DNA of 64,000 bases from Cryptomeria japonica (lineage: Eukaryota; Streptophyta; Pinopsida; Cupressales; Cupressaceae): positions 19,602,285 to 19,666,284 of the forward strand of contig NC_081413.1 in NCBI RefSeq assembly GCF_030272615.1. The letters are read 5' to 3'. Shown here in pieces: positions 47,584 through 59,798 of the stretch. Position 1 is the stretch's first letter. Each line of letters opens with the position of its first letter. Made by a program: the position numbers and the translations under genes. Under the pieces are notes generated by a model, which was not told the origin of the DNA, made no database searches, and saw only the letters and a program-made list of their open reading frames with translations.

Positions 47584-48537
47584 AAATTTTGCTACAAGGT
47601 TAATCATTGGACTTACAGGTGGTTATCCTATGCTGGAGGAGTGATTCTTTTGAAGACTATGGTGCAAGTGATTCCCATTTATAGGTGTTTTGTGTAGGCT
47701 CCCCCCTCCAGCTTTGTGAGAGATTTTGATGCTCTTTCTCATCAATCTCTTTGGTCTGGTAGTTTTCTTTCTTCTAAGTGGAGTTTACTTAAATGGGACT
47801 CTATTTGTAGACCAAGACATGTTGGGGGTCTTGGCCTTAGATCTATTTCTTTGGTTAGCAAGGCCTTGGTAGCTAAGCTGTATTGGAGGTGGTGTAATAG
47901 TCAGGATCAGGACTAGGCCAAGATTTTAACCCACAAGTATCTCCCTGGTGCTAATGATCATGAGGTGCCTCGTCTTAGTTTAGTGGGTATGGGATCTTGT
48001 ATCTGTGATAATCTTAAAAAAGGTTCCCAACTTATTAAAGATGGCCTTTTCTAGATTTGTAATAGAGGCCCTAAAGCTCTTTTTTGGCAGGACTCTTGGG
48101 ATGGTCACCCTCCTATTCTATCTAGTTATCCACAACTTCAGCGTCTCTGAAACATTTTCACTAATGCTAGATGGGTTAAGGTGGAGAATTTTAAAATGGT
48201 TAGGTGCATTGGATAGGATCCTATTGAATGGCCCTTGGGTGGTTCAGATGAAGATCATGTGGTGTTGATTAATATCTTGGAGGGTAGGTTATGTAGTTCC
48301 CTCAAGGAGAGAGATACTTTGGCTTGGGGTCCTAATAAACAAGGCAAGTTTTTTTTTGCTGAAGGTTATGCTCAGCTTGATAGGCAATTGCATGGCCTGA
48401 TGGATGTTCCCTAGTGGAAGAAGGATTGGAATAGCTTCTCTTAGCCAAAATGTAATTTCTTATTATGGCTAGTTTCTTAGAGGAAATGCCTCATGTGGGA
48501 GAATCTTCGTAAGAGAGGCTTCCAGGGACTATCTATC
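47584..48537 (+). pseudogene. LINE ORF2, part 2
   Basis: Resumes with TRLIIGLTG and, after a one-base shift, WLSYAGGVILLKTMVQ. It then covers the post-RT region: KWDSICRPRHVGGLGLRS, SLVSKALVAKLYWRW. It ends NLRKRGFQGLSI at the Copia E site. The motif CRPRHVGGLGLR is usual just after the RT of plant LINEs. Stops and shifts throughout. Confidence 0.85.
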
Positions 48538-50072
48538 TGATAACTCAAAGATGAATGGATAGTACTAACCCGATACTGAGAGGGGGGGGGGTGAATCAAT
48601 ACAGACAAAAATACAGTCCTAAACTAGTTTGACATCAGACACTTCAAATGACTGGCAAACAGTGACATCGATTTAAAACAAAGTGCAACCAGTAAAGCTA
48701 AGAATGACTGAGACAAGCATTAACTGGTTACTCACTTAGCTTTTCACTCAACTCAAGAATACACTACCATTTCACCCTTATGCGTAAACAGGTAATCTAT
48801 CATCAAATCATAATAACATCTAGTTCAACATGTTTTATTGATAGGCATAAAACACCGAACCATCATATGCTTGACAGACAATAGGAAAGCATTACAAGAT
48901 AAGAGCATCACACGTGACACACATATTTTTCATGTGGAAACCCAACTAGGAAAAACCATGGTGGGGATGAGTAACCACAAGCTATTTTTGAACTCTTTAG
49001 AAGTCTGCTCTGTTAGGAGCCTTGTCCGGTTAAAGACATTACAATAGGTTCTGCTAGGAACCTATCCTGTTAGGGATCACCCGATTAAGGGATGGCTACA
49101 ATACCTAGTTAAGGGTTAAACCCTGTTAAAGGTTACCTTGTTAGAGGATTTCAAGAACTCAATAGCTAAAGGATTTCAAACTCAATAGCTTTGAATTACC
49201 CTATTGAAGGATTTACAGCAAGTCGGTTAAGGCTACCCTGTTAAGGGATTTTCCAACTATTGAGGTGGTTAGAGATCAAGAAGTATTACAATGATCTAGT
49301 AACAACACTCAATGGCAATGCAGATCCACTTAAGCTCCTCTTCACCTTCTGCACTTACACTTTGTAGGTATCACTTCTCTCCTTTTGGTCTAGCAAGAAT
49401 CACGTATCCCTTCTCATGGATACACACACATAACTTTTGCCAACAACCTCAGAAAGAGACACCACATCAACCTTATAGGAAAATAGATAGGTCGGTAGCA
49501 TAAACCCTAAACCCTAAAACCTGTTAGGTTAAGGAATTCAAATGGTTCAATCTTGACCATTGAGAACACTCCATTAATTGCAATAGTCTTGATCCAATCT
49601 CAAGACATTCTCCATCATCCATTTTCACCGATTTCATGGTGGCTGATAACCCATCACACATTATCACTGTTTTATAGACTTCGCACATTCCCGAGGTAGA
49701 TAGGATTAATCTCCTTCATGCAAGATCCTTCATGCGGACAAGGCTGACGTGGTAACATGATCTGTTCTTCATTACAAAGCTAACTCATCATATAATGTCA
49801 CCAGTTGAGCCACACAAGCTTGAAGCACTCAAACCAGAAACCATGAAGTTGAGACTACCAATCGGTAGTCATACAACGCTTCCATGTGCCAGTTCCCATA
49901 ACCATATGCATGTTCACTTTAAAAAAGCACACCGCTTCACTTTGGCACAAATGTCAGTTCATAGTGTTCTACCAGTTCTCTCATATGCCGGTTCTCACTT
50001 CTTCAGCATATTGACATCAATGACAACATACAATACCATTATGTCCACATATTGGTTCACATAATGCCAACA
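48538..50072 (-). repeat. 3' LTR of Copia E
   Basis: Plus-strand edges tgataactcaaagatg and ataatgccaaca. Contains a run of nine G (48582-48590), the telomere-like taaaccctaaaccctaaaac at 49501-49520 and the shared block near 48930-48980. Confidence 0.95.
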
Positions 50073-50074
50073 AT

Positions 50075-50086
50075 CTCCCCCTTTGG
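50075..50086 (-). promoter_or_regulatory. Polypurine tract of Copia E
   Basis: Plus-strand ctccccctttgg beside the 3' LTR; purine-rich in element sense. Confidence 0.85.
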
Positions 50087-50327
50087 TATTGATGGCAATA
50101 AACAAAGATATCTTCTCCGCTTCACATCTTCTCCCCATTTTCTGCAGATATCTTCTCCACTTCACATCTTCTCCCCCTTTGACAACAATGCCAAAGTGGA
50201 GGCACAAGATTCCTTGTTCCATTATGCTACTCCCCCTGAGGAGTAGCATCCTTGAACACATCAATCCAAAATAAATTTGACTATGCACTACCTGATTGAT
50301 GTGGAGCATATTCTTTTAGTTTACCTC

Positions 50328-53300
50328 CTAAAGGGGCAACACCCCTAATTCACCTCTTAAGTCCATAAATGTAGTCTTTGGGAGAGGCTTGGTGATTATG
50401 TCTGCTAACTGCTCCTTACTAGAAACATGTTCCAGTGCAATCTCTTTGTTCTAAACCTTTTCCCTTAAGAAATGATACTTAAGCTCAAAGTGCTTTGTTC
50501 TAGAATGTAAAACCAGATTCTTGGAGATATTAATATCACTAGTATTGTAACAAAATATACTTACCGGTTTAGATACAGGAACTTTGAAGCCATTTAATAC
50601 ATGCTTCATCCAAATTGTCTGAGTGCAGTTCATGAAAGCTACAACATACTCTGCTTCCACTGTAGACTGAGAGATACAACTCTACTTCTTACTCATCCAT
50701 GAGACCAATCTACCACCAAGAAAGAATGCGCCACCAGTTGTGCTTTTCTAGTCATCTATATGGCCTGCCCAGTCAACATCTATGTACACTTTCAAGTTGA
50801 AATCCTTGTTATAAGGATACCATAATCCATAGTCAACAGTTCCCTTCAGATACCTAAGAATCCGCTTGACTACAATCAAGTGAGTTTCTCTTAGGCTTTT
50901 CTGGAATCTCGCAGTAATGCCAACTGCATGTGCAATATCTGATCTGCTATGCACTACATAATGCAACTTACCAATCATTGATCGATATTCCTTCTCATCA
51001 ACCAATTCTGAGTCATCTTCTTTGGATAGTTTACAACTGGTCACCATCAGAGTACCAACCAGTTTGCTATCTTCCATGCCAAAGGTCTTCAACACCTCTT
51101 TGACATACTTGGACTGAGTGATAAAGATTCCATCCTTCATTTGCTGGATCTATAGTCCAATGAAGAATTTAATCTCCCCTATGAGTGACATTTCAAACTC
51201 TTTCTTCATCTCATCTACAAACTCATGACTCATCTTGTCATCTCCACCAAAGATAATGTCATCAACAAATACCTCACAAATCAGGATCTAATCTCCTTCA
51301 GACTTCAAGTAGATATTACTATCTTCACTTGTTATCTTAAATCTAATCTTCACAAGATGGGAATGCAGACGTTCATACCATGCTCTAGGTGCCTGCTTTA
51401 GTCCATTTAAGGCTTTATGTAGCGTACATACCATGTTACTATCTTCAGATAGGGAAAACCCATCTGGTTGCTCAATATACACCTCCTCTTCAAGTACACC
51501 ATTTAGGAATGCAGATTTTACATCCATTTGATATACTTTGAAACCTTTAAAAGCTACATATGCAAGAAGCATACGAGCTCCTTCCAATCTAGCTATAGGA
51601 GCAAAGGTTTCCCCATAGTCTTCTCCTTCTTCTTGAGCATATCCTTTGCACACTAATCTGGCTTTGTTCCTAATCACTATGCCATCCTCATTCAACTTAT
51701 TTCAGAAAACCCATTTAGTACCAATGACATTTTTGTGCTCTGGTCTGGATACCAAAGACCATGTACCATTTTTCTCTATCTGGTCAAGTTCCTCTTCCAT
51801 TGCCTTGATCGAGTCTTCATCCTTATGTGCCTCTTTGAATGATTTAGGCTCAAATTCAAAGATCATCATGAGTTTTCTCTGATCTTTCTTCTTGTAAGGA
51901 TTCCTGCATCCTTATCTCCTATGATCTGCCTAGGATCATGATTCAGCTTGACATATCGAGGAAAGGTCTTGATAGATTCCTCTTGCATTTCTTCTTCATC
52001 CTCATCTCCATCAGTATCAGCATCAATATTTGCTGATGTAGGAACATTGTTACTGGTACTCGGTTGGCTATCAACTGGTTCCTAGAAGGTTACAACTGGT
52101 TCGTTCACCACTTGCTCACTGCCGGTTTCCTCAGTTTTCTCAGAGGTTTCATCAACTCTTACATTGATTCTTTCCATAATTCTTTGAGTCCTATTGTTGA
52201 AACACTTGAGATCTTTTCTCTTGGTGGAATATCTTAGGAATATTCCCTCATCACATTTCACATCAAATTTGCTCTGGTGTTCACTCCTCTTGATGTAACA
52301 TTTGCTACCAAACACTCTAAAGTAGCTGGACACAGGTGTCTTACCAGTCCAATACTCATAAGGGGTTTTATCCTTACCTTTCTTGATGAGTACCTAGTTC
52401 ATTGTGTAGACTGCAGTGCTCACTGCTTCTCTCCAAAAAGTGTGAGCTACCTTTCCTTGAATCAACATGGTTCTAGCTACTTCAATCACAATCCGGTTAT
52501 TCCTCTCTACTAGGCCATTCTGCTGTGCAGTCTAGGGGGCAGACAATTGCCTCTTGATTCCATATTCTTCATAGTACTTATTGAATTCACCAGAAGTGAA
52601 TTCCCCTCCTTGATCAGTTCTTAGGCACTTGATCCTTTTACCGCTTTCCTTCTCCACTAATGCTCTGAAAGCTTTGAACTTTAAAAAAGCTTCAGACTTG
52701 TCTTTCAAGAATGTGACCCACATCACTCTTGAGCAGTCATCAGTGAGAATCATGAAGTACCTATCACCCTGCACACATCTAGTTTTCATAGGACCACACA
52801 AATCAGTATGCACAAGATCAAGCAAGTTGTCAGCAATGAAAGATTTACCTTTAAAGGTTGAGGAAGACATTTTCCCCAATTGACACTCTCTGCACAAGGT
52901 ATTATCCTATTTTCTTAGCACCGACAACCCTCTAACTTCCTTGATCTTACTAGCCTTCACAATGTTATCAAAGTTTACATGGTAGAGTCTCCTATGCCAT
53001 ATCCAGTTATCATCAAATTTATCCATAAGACATGTACTTATATTTGCATTCAGCTGAAATAGGTTACCTTTGGTCTGCATGCTAGTGGCCATCAATTCAC
53101 CATTCTTTCCTTTGATTCTGAAAACTCCATTCTTGAATTTCAAAGTGAGGCCATTGTCATTCAGCTGGGCAACACTCAGAAGGTTGTGTCTAAGACCATC
53201 AACCCAATACACATTGTTAGCACTACTCTTTCCATTTAGAGAGATGAACCCTCTGCCTTTGACCATGCATGGTGCATCATTGCCAAAGCGAACCACACCA

Positions 53301-54412
53301 CCATCATACTCCTCCAATGATAGAAACTTGCTTCGGTCACTAGTCATATGGTGAGAAAAGCCACTATCAATGATCCACTCATTGGAATTATCAAACTGGG
53401 AGACAAGAGCCTTCTTGTTTGACACATCTTCCTTGACAGCAACAAACACAATATCTTCATTTTCTTCATCCTCTGATTCTTCATCTGTGACACCTTCATC
53501 AACTGCCACAAAATAGTTTCTCTAGTTTCTTCCTTTGAATTTCTTGAACCTTTCTGGTTTGTCCTTGTTGTTGCCATTACGACAGTTTACATCAATATGT
53601 CCTATTTGGTTACAAGAGAAGCATTTCAAAGGTAGCTTACCTCTGTATTTGTCAATTCCTTTAGGAAGTTTCCTAGAAAGGAGAGCTTCAAATGCCATCA
53701 AAATCTCCCCATCATCCATTTCTCTACCCTATCTTGGTTCATCACTAGTGCTAGCTTCTTTTCCTTTTTTGGATGGTATTGCAGAAGCTTTAAAAGTTGA
53801 TTCAGTCTTTTGAACACTGCCATCGAAACTATTTAGCTCATATGATGTCAACTTTGCAATGATGGAGTCTAGGGATACCTTAGTCTTGTCTATTGATCTT
53901 AGCTCTTGAATAGAAGCAACCCTTATTGCATAGACAGGCAATAGGGATCTCAGGACTTTGCTTACCACAATGGCATCTTCTATTTTACCACCTGCACTCT
54001 TGATATCTCCAACAATGGTTTTGATTCTTATTCCATACTGTTGAATGGTCTCACCTTCAACCATCCAGATATCTTTAAAATTCCCTCTAAGGCTTTTTTC
54101 CTTAGCCTATTTTACATGCTCATCACCACCATAGATATTTTCAAGAGTATCCCATACCTCTTTGGGATTTACCTTATCCTGAACATCAATAAACTCAATG
54201 TCAGATAAACTACTAATTAGGGCTTCCATGACTTGCCCATTCTCTTGCATCTCTCTCTTTTGGTCATCGGTAAGGGTACTGGTAGGAGCAACATAGGCAG
54301 TCTCAACATATATCTAGTGTTGAGTACCCATGCTTCTGATGTATATCTTCATTCTGTCTTTCCATATACTAAAATTTTCTCTGTTAAAATTTGGACCTTC
54401 CCTCTTCATCAT
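50328..54412 (-). pseudogene. Copia E gag-pol polyprotein
   Basis: Starts MMKREGPNFNRENFSIWK at 54412, the same gag start as Copia D. Zinc knuckle CFSCNQIGHIDVNC (about 53610), protease WIIDSGFSHHM (about 53375), GAG-pre-integrase WIWHRRLYHVNFDNI (about 52990), integrase with LVHTDLCGPM, RTDQGGEF and QQNGLVERNN, RT with [14 protein letters not shown] (about 51520) and VFVDDIIFGGDD (51270-51240), RNase H ending GELGVLPL at 50328. The frame is constant from gag to about 52082 and from 51695 to the end, so one net frameshift lies between. Stops such as HVK*AKEK, MN*VLI and EGD*ILI are TAG where sister copies have or suggest Gln. The protease DSG and the RT Asp pair are intact. Confidence 0.95.
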
Positions 54413-54469
54413 TAGACTAGGATCTTTACCTCAAGCGGTTAAGCATATAACACAGAGGACCTGGAGGAT

Positions 54470-54481
54470 GCTCTGATACCA
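54470..54481 (-). promoter_or_regulatory. Primer binding site of Copia E
   Basis: Plus-strand gctctgatacca, two bases inside the 5' LTR; initiator tRNA-Met type. Confidence 0.95.
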
Positions 54482-54483
54482 AT

Positions 54484-55994
54484 TGATAACTCAATGATGA
54501 ATGAATAGTACTAACTCGGTACTGAGAGGGGGGTAGTGAATCAGTACAAACAAAAATATAGTCCTAAACCGGTTTGATGGCAGACACTTCAAATGACTGG
54601 CAAACAGTGACACCGGTTTAAAACAGAGTGCAACCGGTAAAGCTAAGAATGACTGAGACAAGCATTAACCAGTTACTCACTTATCTTTTCACTCAACTCA
54701 AGACTACACTACCATTTCACCCTTATGCATAAACAAGTAATCAATCATCAGATCATAATAACAGCTAGTTCAACATGTTTTATTGATAGGCATAAAACAC
54801 CAAACCATCATATGCTTGACAAACAATAGGAAAGCATCACAAGATAAAAGCATCACACATGACATGCATATTTTTCACGTGGAAACTCAATTGGGAAAAA
54901 CCACAGTGGGGATGAGTACCCACAAGCTATTTTTGAACTCTTTAGAAGTCTGCTTTGTTACGAGCCTTGTCCGATTAGAGACATTACAATAGATTCTACT
55001 AGGAACCGATCCTATTAGGGATCACTCGGTTAAGGGATGGCTACAATGCCCAGTTAAGCGTTAAACCCTGTAAAAGGTTACCTTGTTAGAGGATTATAAG
55101 AACTCAATAGCTTTGAATTACCCTGTTAAAGGATTTACAACAAGCCGGTTAAGGCTACCCTATTAAGGGATTTTCCAAATGTTGAGGTGGTTAGAGATCA
55201 ACAGGTATTACAATGATCAGGTAACAACACTCAATGCCAATGTAGATCTGCTTAAGCTCCTCTTCACCTTCTGCACTTACACTCTGCAGGTATCAGTTCT
55301 CTCCTTTTGGTCTGGCAAGAATCACATATCCCTTCTCTTGGATACACACACACAACTTTTGCCAACAACCTCAGAAAGAGACACCACATCGACCTTATAG
55401 GAAAATAGATAGGTCGGTAGCATAAACCCTAAACCCTAAAACCTATTAGGTTAAGGAATTCAAATGGTTCAATCTTGACCATTGAGAACACTCCATTAAT
55501 TGCAATAGTCTTGATCTAATCTCAAGACATTCTCCATCATCCATTTTCACCAATTTCATGGTGGCTGATAACCCATCACACATTATCACCATTTTACAGA
55601 CTTCACACATTCCCGAGGTAGATAAGAATAATCTCCTTCATGCAAGATCCTTCATGCGCACAAGGTTGACATGGCAACATGATCTATTCTTCATTACAAA
55701 GCTAACTCATCACACAATGTCACCAGTTGAGCCACACAGGCTTGAAGCACTTAAACCGGAAACCCTCAAGTTGAGACTACCAACCGGTAGTCATACAACG
55801 CTTCCATGTGCTAGTTCCCATAACCATATGCTTGTTCACCTTGAATAAGCACACCACTTCACTTTGGCAAAAATGTCGGTTCATAGTGTTCTATTGGTTC
55901 TCTCATATGCCGGTTCTCACTTCTTCAGCATATTGACATCAATGACAACATACAATATTATTATGTCCACATACCGGTTCACATAATGCCAACA
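54484..55994 (-). repeat. 5' LTR of Copia E
   Basis: Plus-strand edges tgataactcaatgatg and ataatgccaaca. Telomere-like cataaaccctaaaccctaaa at 55421-55440. Similar over its full length to 48538-50072; the other copy has an extra near-duplicate aactcaatagct block near 49150-49190. Confidence 0.95.
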
Positions 55995-56980
55995 CTATCT
56001 GTTATTTTTGTATGCATAATGAGGAAGATTTCTCCCACTTATTTTTTCTATGTCCTTTCTCTAGGGAGATTTGGCACAAGTGGTGGGAGGCTTGGCAACA
56101 TGATTGTTTTCATGCTACCTCAATTGAATTTTGGGATAGCTTGGGCAGACCCCCATCAAAGATCTCTTTTCTTCAAGTGGCCTGGGTTATTGGGCCAGCC
56201 CTTATTATCTGGAATTTGTGGATGGAAAGGAATCAGAGGGTCTTTTGTGATTCACATATACAGAGTCCTCAGCTATGGCAAAAAATAGTTAATAGGATTC
56301 AGGAGATAATCTCGGCTAAGTGCAATTTGTCTAAAAATGTTGATCTGGGTGATTATGCTTTTGTAAGGAATCTGCAATTGGAAAACATTAAAATGGACTG
56401 TGCTACTGGAAATAGATCTCAACATGCAAAGCAGTGGATAAGTAGAGATGGAAGGTGGATTCCCCCTCCTATGGGAATCTTAAAAATGAATACAGATGGC
56501 TCTTCCCGTGGGAATCTTGGACATGCAAGTGTTGTAGGTATAGGTAGAGGTGATGATCGTTGTGCAGTTTTTTTCTTCTCTATTTTTATTGGGCAACACT
56601 CAAACAATCTTATGGAGGCCCTAGATATTAAGATTTCTGTTGAGTGAGGATGTTCTTTAGGTTGGAGGAAGATTATTTGTGAGTCATATTCTCATATTGT
56701 TGTGGACATGTTGAACAAACAAAATTTGAATGATGTGAGTTGGCAATTAGCTTTTATGGTCAAACAGATTTTACAACTATGTAATACATTGGAATTTGTC
56801 TCCTTTTATCATATTCCTAGGTAGTGGAATAGAGTGGTTGATTGTTTGGCTAGTGGGCTTTAGAGCATGTTGATGGTTGGGATTTTAGTGGAAGGGATGG
56901 TCTACCTCCTAATTATCTTGAAACTTTAGACTGGTTAATGCTAGAAGATAGGATGATGCAAGAGCACCTAGTGGTGTAGG
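55995..56980 (+). pseudogene. LINE ORF2, part 3: cysteine-rich finger and RNase H
   Basis: Reads ICYFCMHNEEDFSHLFFLCPFSREIW, the zinc-binding finger after plant LINE RTs (pattern C-x2-C ... H ... C). Then the RNase H domain: KMNTDGSSRGN with the first Asp (about 56487), NLMEALDIKISVE with the Glu (about 56610), then after a stop ICESYSHIVVDML, where the family usually has Ser-Asp-Ser so the Asp appears lost, and HIPR*WNRVVDCLA. RNase H removes the RNA template. Frame is good to 56647 and interrupted after it. Confidence 0.85.
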
Positions 56981-57322
56981 ATCAATTTCCCATTTATATT
57001 TGTTTCATTTTCATTGTCATTTTTGAGGCCATTTGAGGCTCTGGATGAGCCTAGTTTTTGGTGTAATTCCAAAGTAGTTGGCCTTGGCCTTCGGCCCTAC
57101 TTTTTGCAATGTCATCTTTCTGAGGGCTTTCTGATAAGTTATTATCATTGGAATTCTGACGGTCGGATCTATGGCTATGGTCATTGGAATGTGCAGTGGT
57201 GGTGTTGGTGGTTCTTTTAGGATACTTTTAATTTTTGTTGCTATCTTGGTGGGCCTAAGGCCTGTTCTTTGTAATTTTGTGATTTTTGAATAAATCTTTA
57301 CCCCTTTTTAAAAAAAACAAAA
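56981..57322 (+). other. LINE 3' untranslated region and A-rich tail
   Basis: No gene. Ends gaataaatctttacccc and then a mostly A tract (57309-57322) immediately before the target duplication copy, as expected of target-primed reverse transcription. Confidence 0.8.
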
Positions 57323-57338
57323 AACATAAGGGGATCTA

Positions 57339-57537
57339 AAGTTAGGACCTATTAGGATGTCTGAAGGGGGTGTCCAAAGGGGATGTCTTAAGCGGATGTC
57401 CAAAGAGGATGTCTTAAGGGGATGTTCTAAGTGAATTTCTGAAGGGGATGTATAACATGTAAAAGCATGTGCATGTAATTGAAAAATACATAAAATCATA
57501 CATAAAAGCATTTCAACAAATCATGCATAACAATATA
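57339..57537. repeat. Tandem repeat unit 3, right part
   Basis: Continues the unit cut at 36223: aagttaggacctattaggatgtc, several gatgtcttaaggggatgtcc sub-repeats, then ataacatgtaaaagcat and ttcaacaaatcatgcataacaa. The sub-repeat number is higher than in units 1 and 2. 57538-57716 after it shows no further gene or repeat. Confidence 0.85.
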
Positions 57538-57716
57538 TGAAAACCAGTGTTCACCATGTCAAAAAAAAAATAACTAGATATGATCCAATCATTAAAAATC
57601 ATCTCTAAGTTTTAATATGGTCTATATATATATAGCAAGTCCTAGTTCAAATTAAACATGAGTTCAAACTCTAGTTCAAATATAAAAGTATGTGCTACAA
57701 AAATAAGTTAGATAGC

Positions 57717-59788
57717 TTAAGTTAGCTCCTGATACATATAGTCTCGATCCTCTCTATCTTTTATTATCTCTAAAAAAAATTTATGTTCTTCAAAAGGTAA
57801 CCTCCACTTTTGGTTGCCACATCCTTTTTTCTGCAATGTCTCCAATTGTAGCTTTGTCGCTATGACCAAGTGACTTTAATGTAGAACTATTTTTCCAGGC
57901 ATGTATTCAATAAATTGAACACCATTTTTTTCTATCTTAGTTTGTTGATAATAGGTGCCTTCTATAATAACTGAACTAGTTGGATATGACTATCCATCAC
58001 CATCTATAGTTACTTCTAGCAATTTGAATTTTGCTTTCGTGCATATTAGTAGATAATAATCTACACCTTCCACATTGTTAGGATCCACAACCACAACAAA
58101 AATATCAACTATGTATGTACATCTAGATGACACCATATAAATTTAAAACAAAACTAATATGTAGATAAAATTTGAACATCACTGTGATCTAAATTAAAAC
58201 TAAATAAAAGAACATGTATGCACACATGCACTTGTAATGACTAAATCATAAACACATTCATAATCAGCTGAATATAGAGGATCATGAATGTCTATGTCAT
58301 TTTCATCATCTTCATAAGGAGGCACTTTTATTATCTCTTTCATATCCTATTGTGAGACATATCCATTTGTAATATTCTCACATTGACTCATTAGATTGTC
58401 CTCAACACAGTCAGCACAAAAGCATGATCTTTCTCTTACTTGAATCAATGCAGGCTTGTGGTGTCTTGTAGTCACCACTTTATGTAAAATTCTAATATCA
58501 ACAATTGTTTGACAATTGTAAGGATTAGATCGATCATTACCTGTTACGAATATGAAATGAAATTTGCACATTTTTAGATCAACAACTTTAGGATAAAAGT
58601 GAAATGCAGTTGATGAAATTTTTTAAGAATTCTTGAGAACAAAAACATTTTACCTTTCACGTCCCAAAAAAAACATTTATTGTATGGTGTATCCTGACTA
58701 ACAAAATGACTTTGACACCATTCAATAATTTCTTTTAAATTCTCTATGTTATTACTTACATATGTTGTTATGTGCACTTCTTTTTAAATTAAATTATATT
58801 AAGAAATAGATACAAACAAATTGAAAACAATATTAACAGTACCTGCAAGTTCATGTTGGCGAAGTGCAGACTTCACACATGCTTCTGCTTCATCGTGCTC
58901 TCCTTTTCAATGTCCACTTTCAAAGAAGTTCCACAGAAACTTAACATTGTGTCTAGCATGTTGCATGGATAGACAATTAAAGGTTTTTCAGATTTAAATT
59001 GTCCTACTCCATTAAGTTGTATGTCATGTACATGTATAATTGAACATTTAAAATAAAATTTATCAAATTGAAATCAAATACAAATTTACATATAAATGAA
59101 AATGAATTGAAACTTATGTACTCACCTACACAACCATCTAACCAAAACAGTGTTGTAAAACATTTAACCCGCAATTCGCAAGATCTTCAAAAAGCATTGC
59201 AAAACAATGAGCTACATAGCTCCTATGATGAACCTTATCATCAATGATATAGAAATGAACCTCCTTGATGATAATGCGCTCATTTGAATTAGTACAATTT
59301 TCTACCCCATCTAGATCAAGTTGTGTGTGTCTATAGGTCACTTGCACAAATATTGCAACTTGATCAGAATGATAATATTGAGCTTGAATCTAAGATTGAG
59401 GGGAAAATGTATAGTTATCAAAGAAATCTACAATTGAAAGAATACAACCAGGTGGAAAACAATTTTTGGAATCATGAAATTGTTTAGCTTGCCATCGTGC
59501 ATCATGACAATGTTGGATATGTGGATAAATCATAGTACAAAATTTGTTCATAAATTCAAGATAGGGCAATTCACTCTCCTTCAATGTTGTTTTTTTGGAT
59601 TCATCTCCCGTCTTAGTTTGATATGTCTCATATTGAAATCTCTTCCACAAATCTGGCATTGAAACATCAATATTCTCAATTTGTAATTTAAATTTTTGCA
59701 AATCTCCACAATCAATCAATATACTTTTTATACACTGTACACTGAAGTCATCGAAATCTTCTGATTTATCACATAAAATTGATTTCAC
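57717..59788 (-). pseudogene. Gene Y: intron-containing protein with WNFFESGH..KGEHD motif
   Basis: Exon 1 (59788 to about 59114): PHIQHCHDARWQAKQFHD, then QAQYYHSDQVAIFVQVTYRHT and FWLDGCVG at a donor gtgagt. Exon 2 (about 58960-58845): VKFLWNFFESGH, stop, KGEHDEAEACVKSALRQ, donor gtactg. Exon 3 (58777 to about 58654): NLKEIIEWCQSHFVSQDTPY and FFWDVKG. Exon 4 (from about 58540): NCQTIVDIRILHKVV, ERSCFCADCVE, then acidic sequence. The last part (58140-57717) reads VDYYLLICTKAKFKL, GTYYQQTK. From memory, similar proteins with D-G-C..GQFK and WNFFE.GHGKGEHDGAGAC are common, uncharacterised and often multicopy in plants and may be transposases; I cannot confirm it here. The 5' end is cut by Copia F. 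Confidence 0.6.
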
Positions 59789-59798
59789 AAATTGTGTC

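Larger units (their letters stand above)
48538..55994 (-). mobile_element. Copia E, full-length, nested in the LINE
   Basis: LTRs 48538-50072 and 54484-55994 (about 1.5 kb), primer site, gag-pol, purine tract. Exact 5-bp duplication CTATC at 48533-48537 and 55995-55999. Removing it rejoins the LINE as GLSICYFCMHNEED in frame. Protein identity with Copia D is high and the LTRs share blocks, so D and E are sister families. The best-preserved of the minus-strand Copias. Confidence 0.96.
36224..57322 (+). mobile_element. L1-type LINE with RNase H domain, split by two Copia elements
   Basis: Order: 5' region, ORF1 (DUF4283-like and zinc knuckle), endonuclease, RT, cysteine-rich finger, RNase H, 3' region, A-rich tail (57309-57322). 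A 16-bp exact target duplication aacataaggggatcta lies at 36208-36223 and 57323-57338, inside unit 3 of the tandem repeat. Copia D sits in ORF2 after the RT and Copia E further down, before the finger. Without them the LINE is about 6.4 kb, so it is probably full length. All reading frames are broken. Confidence 0.93.

Noticed and set aside
48838-55848. Small genes inside the Copia E LTRs (48838-49047, 54783-54992 and others)
   Set aside because: Each recurs at the same place in both LTRs, so they are LTR sequence.
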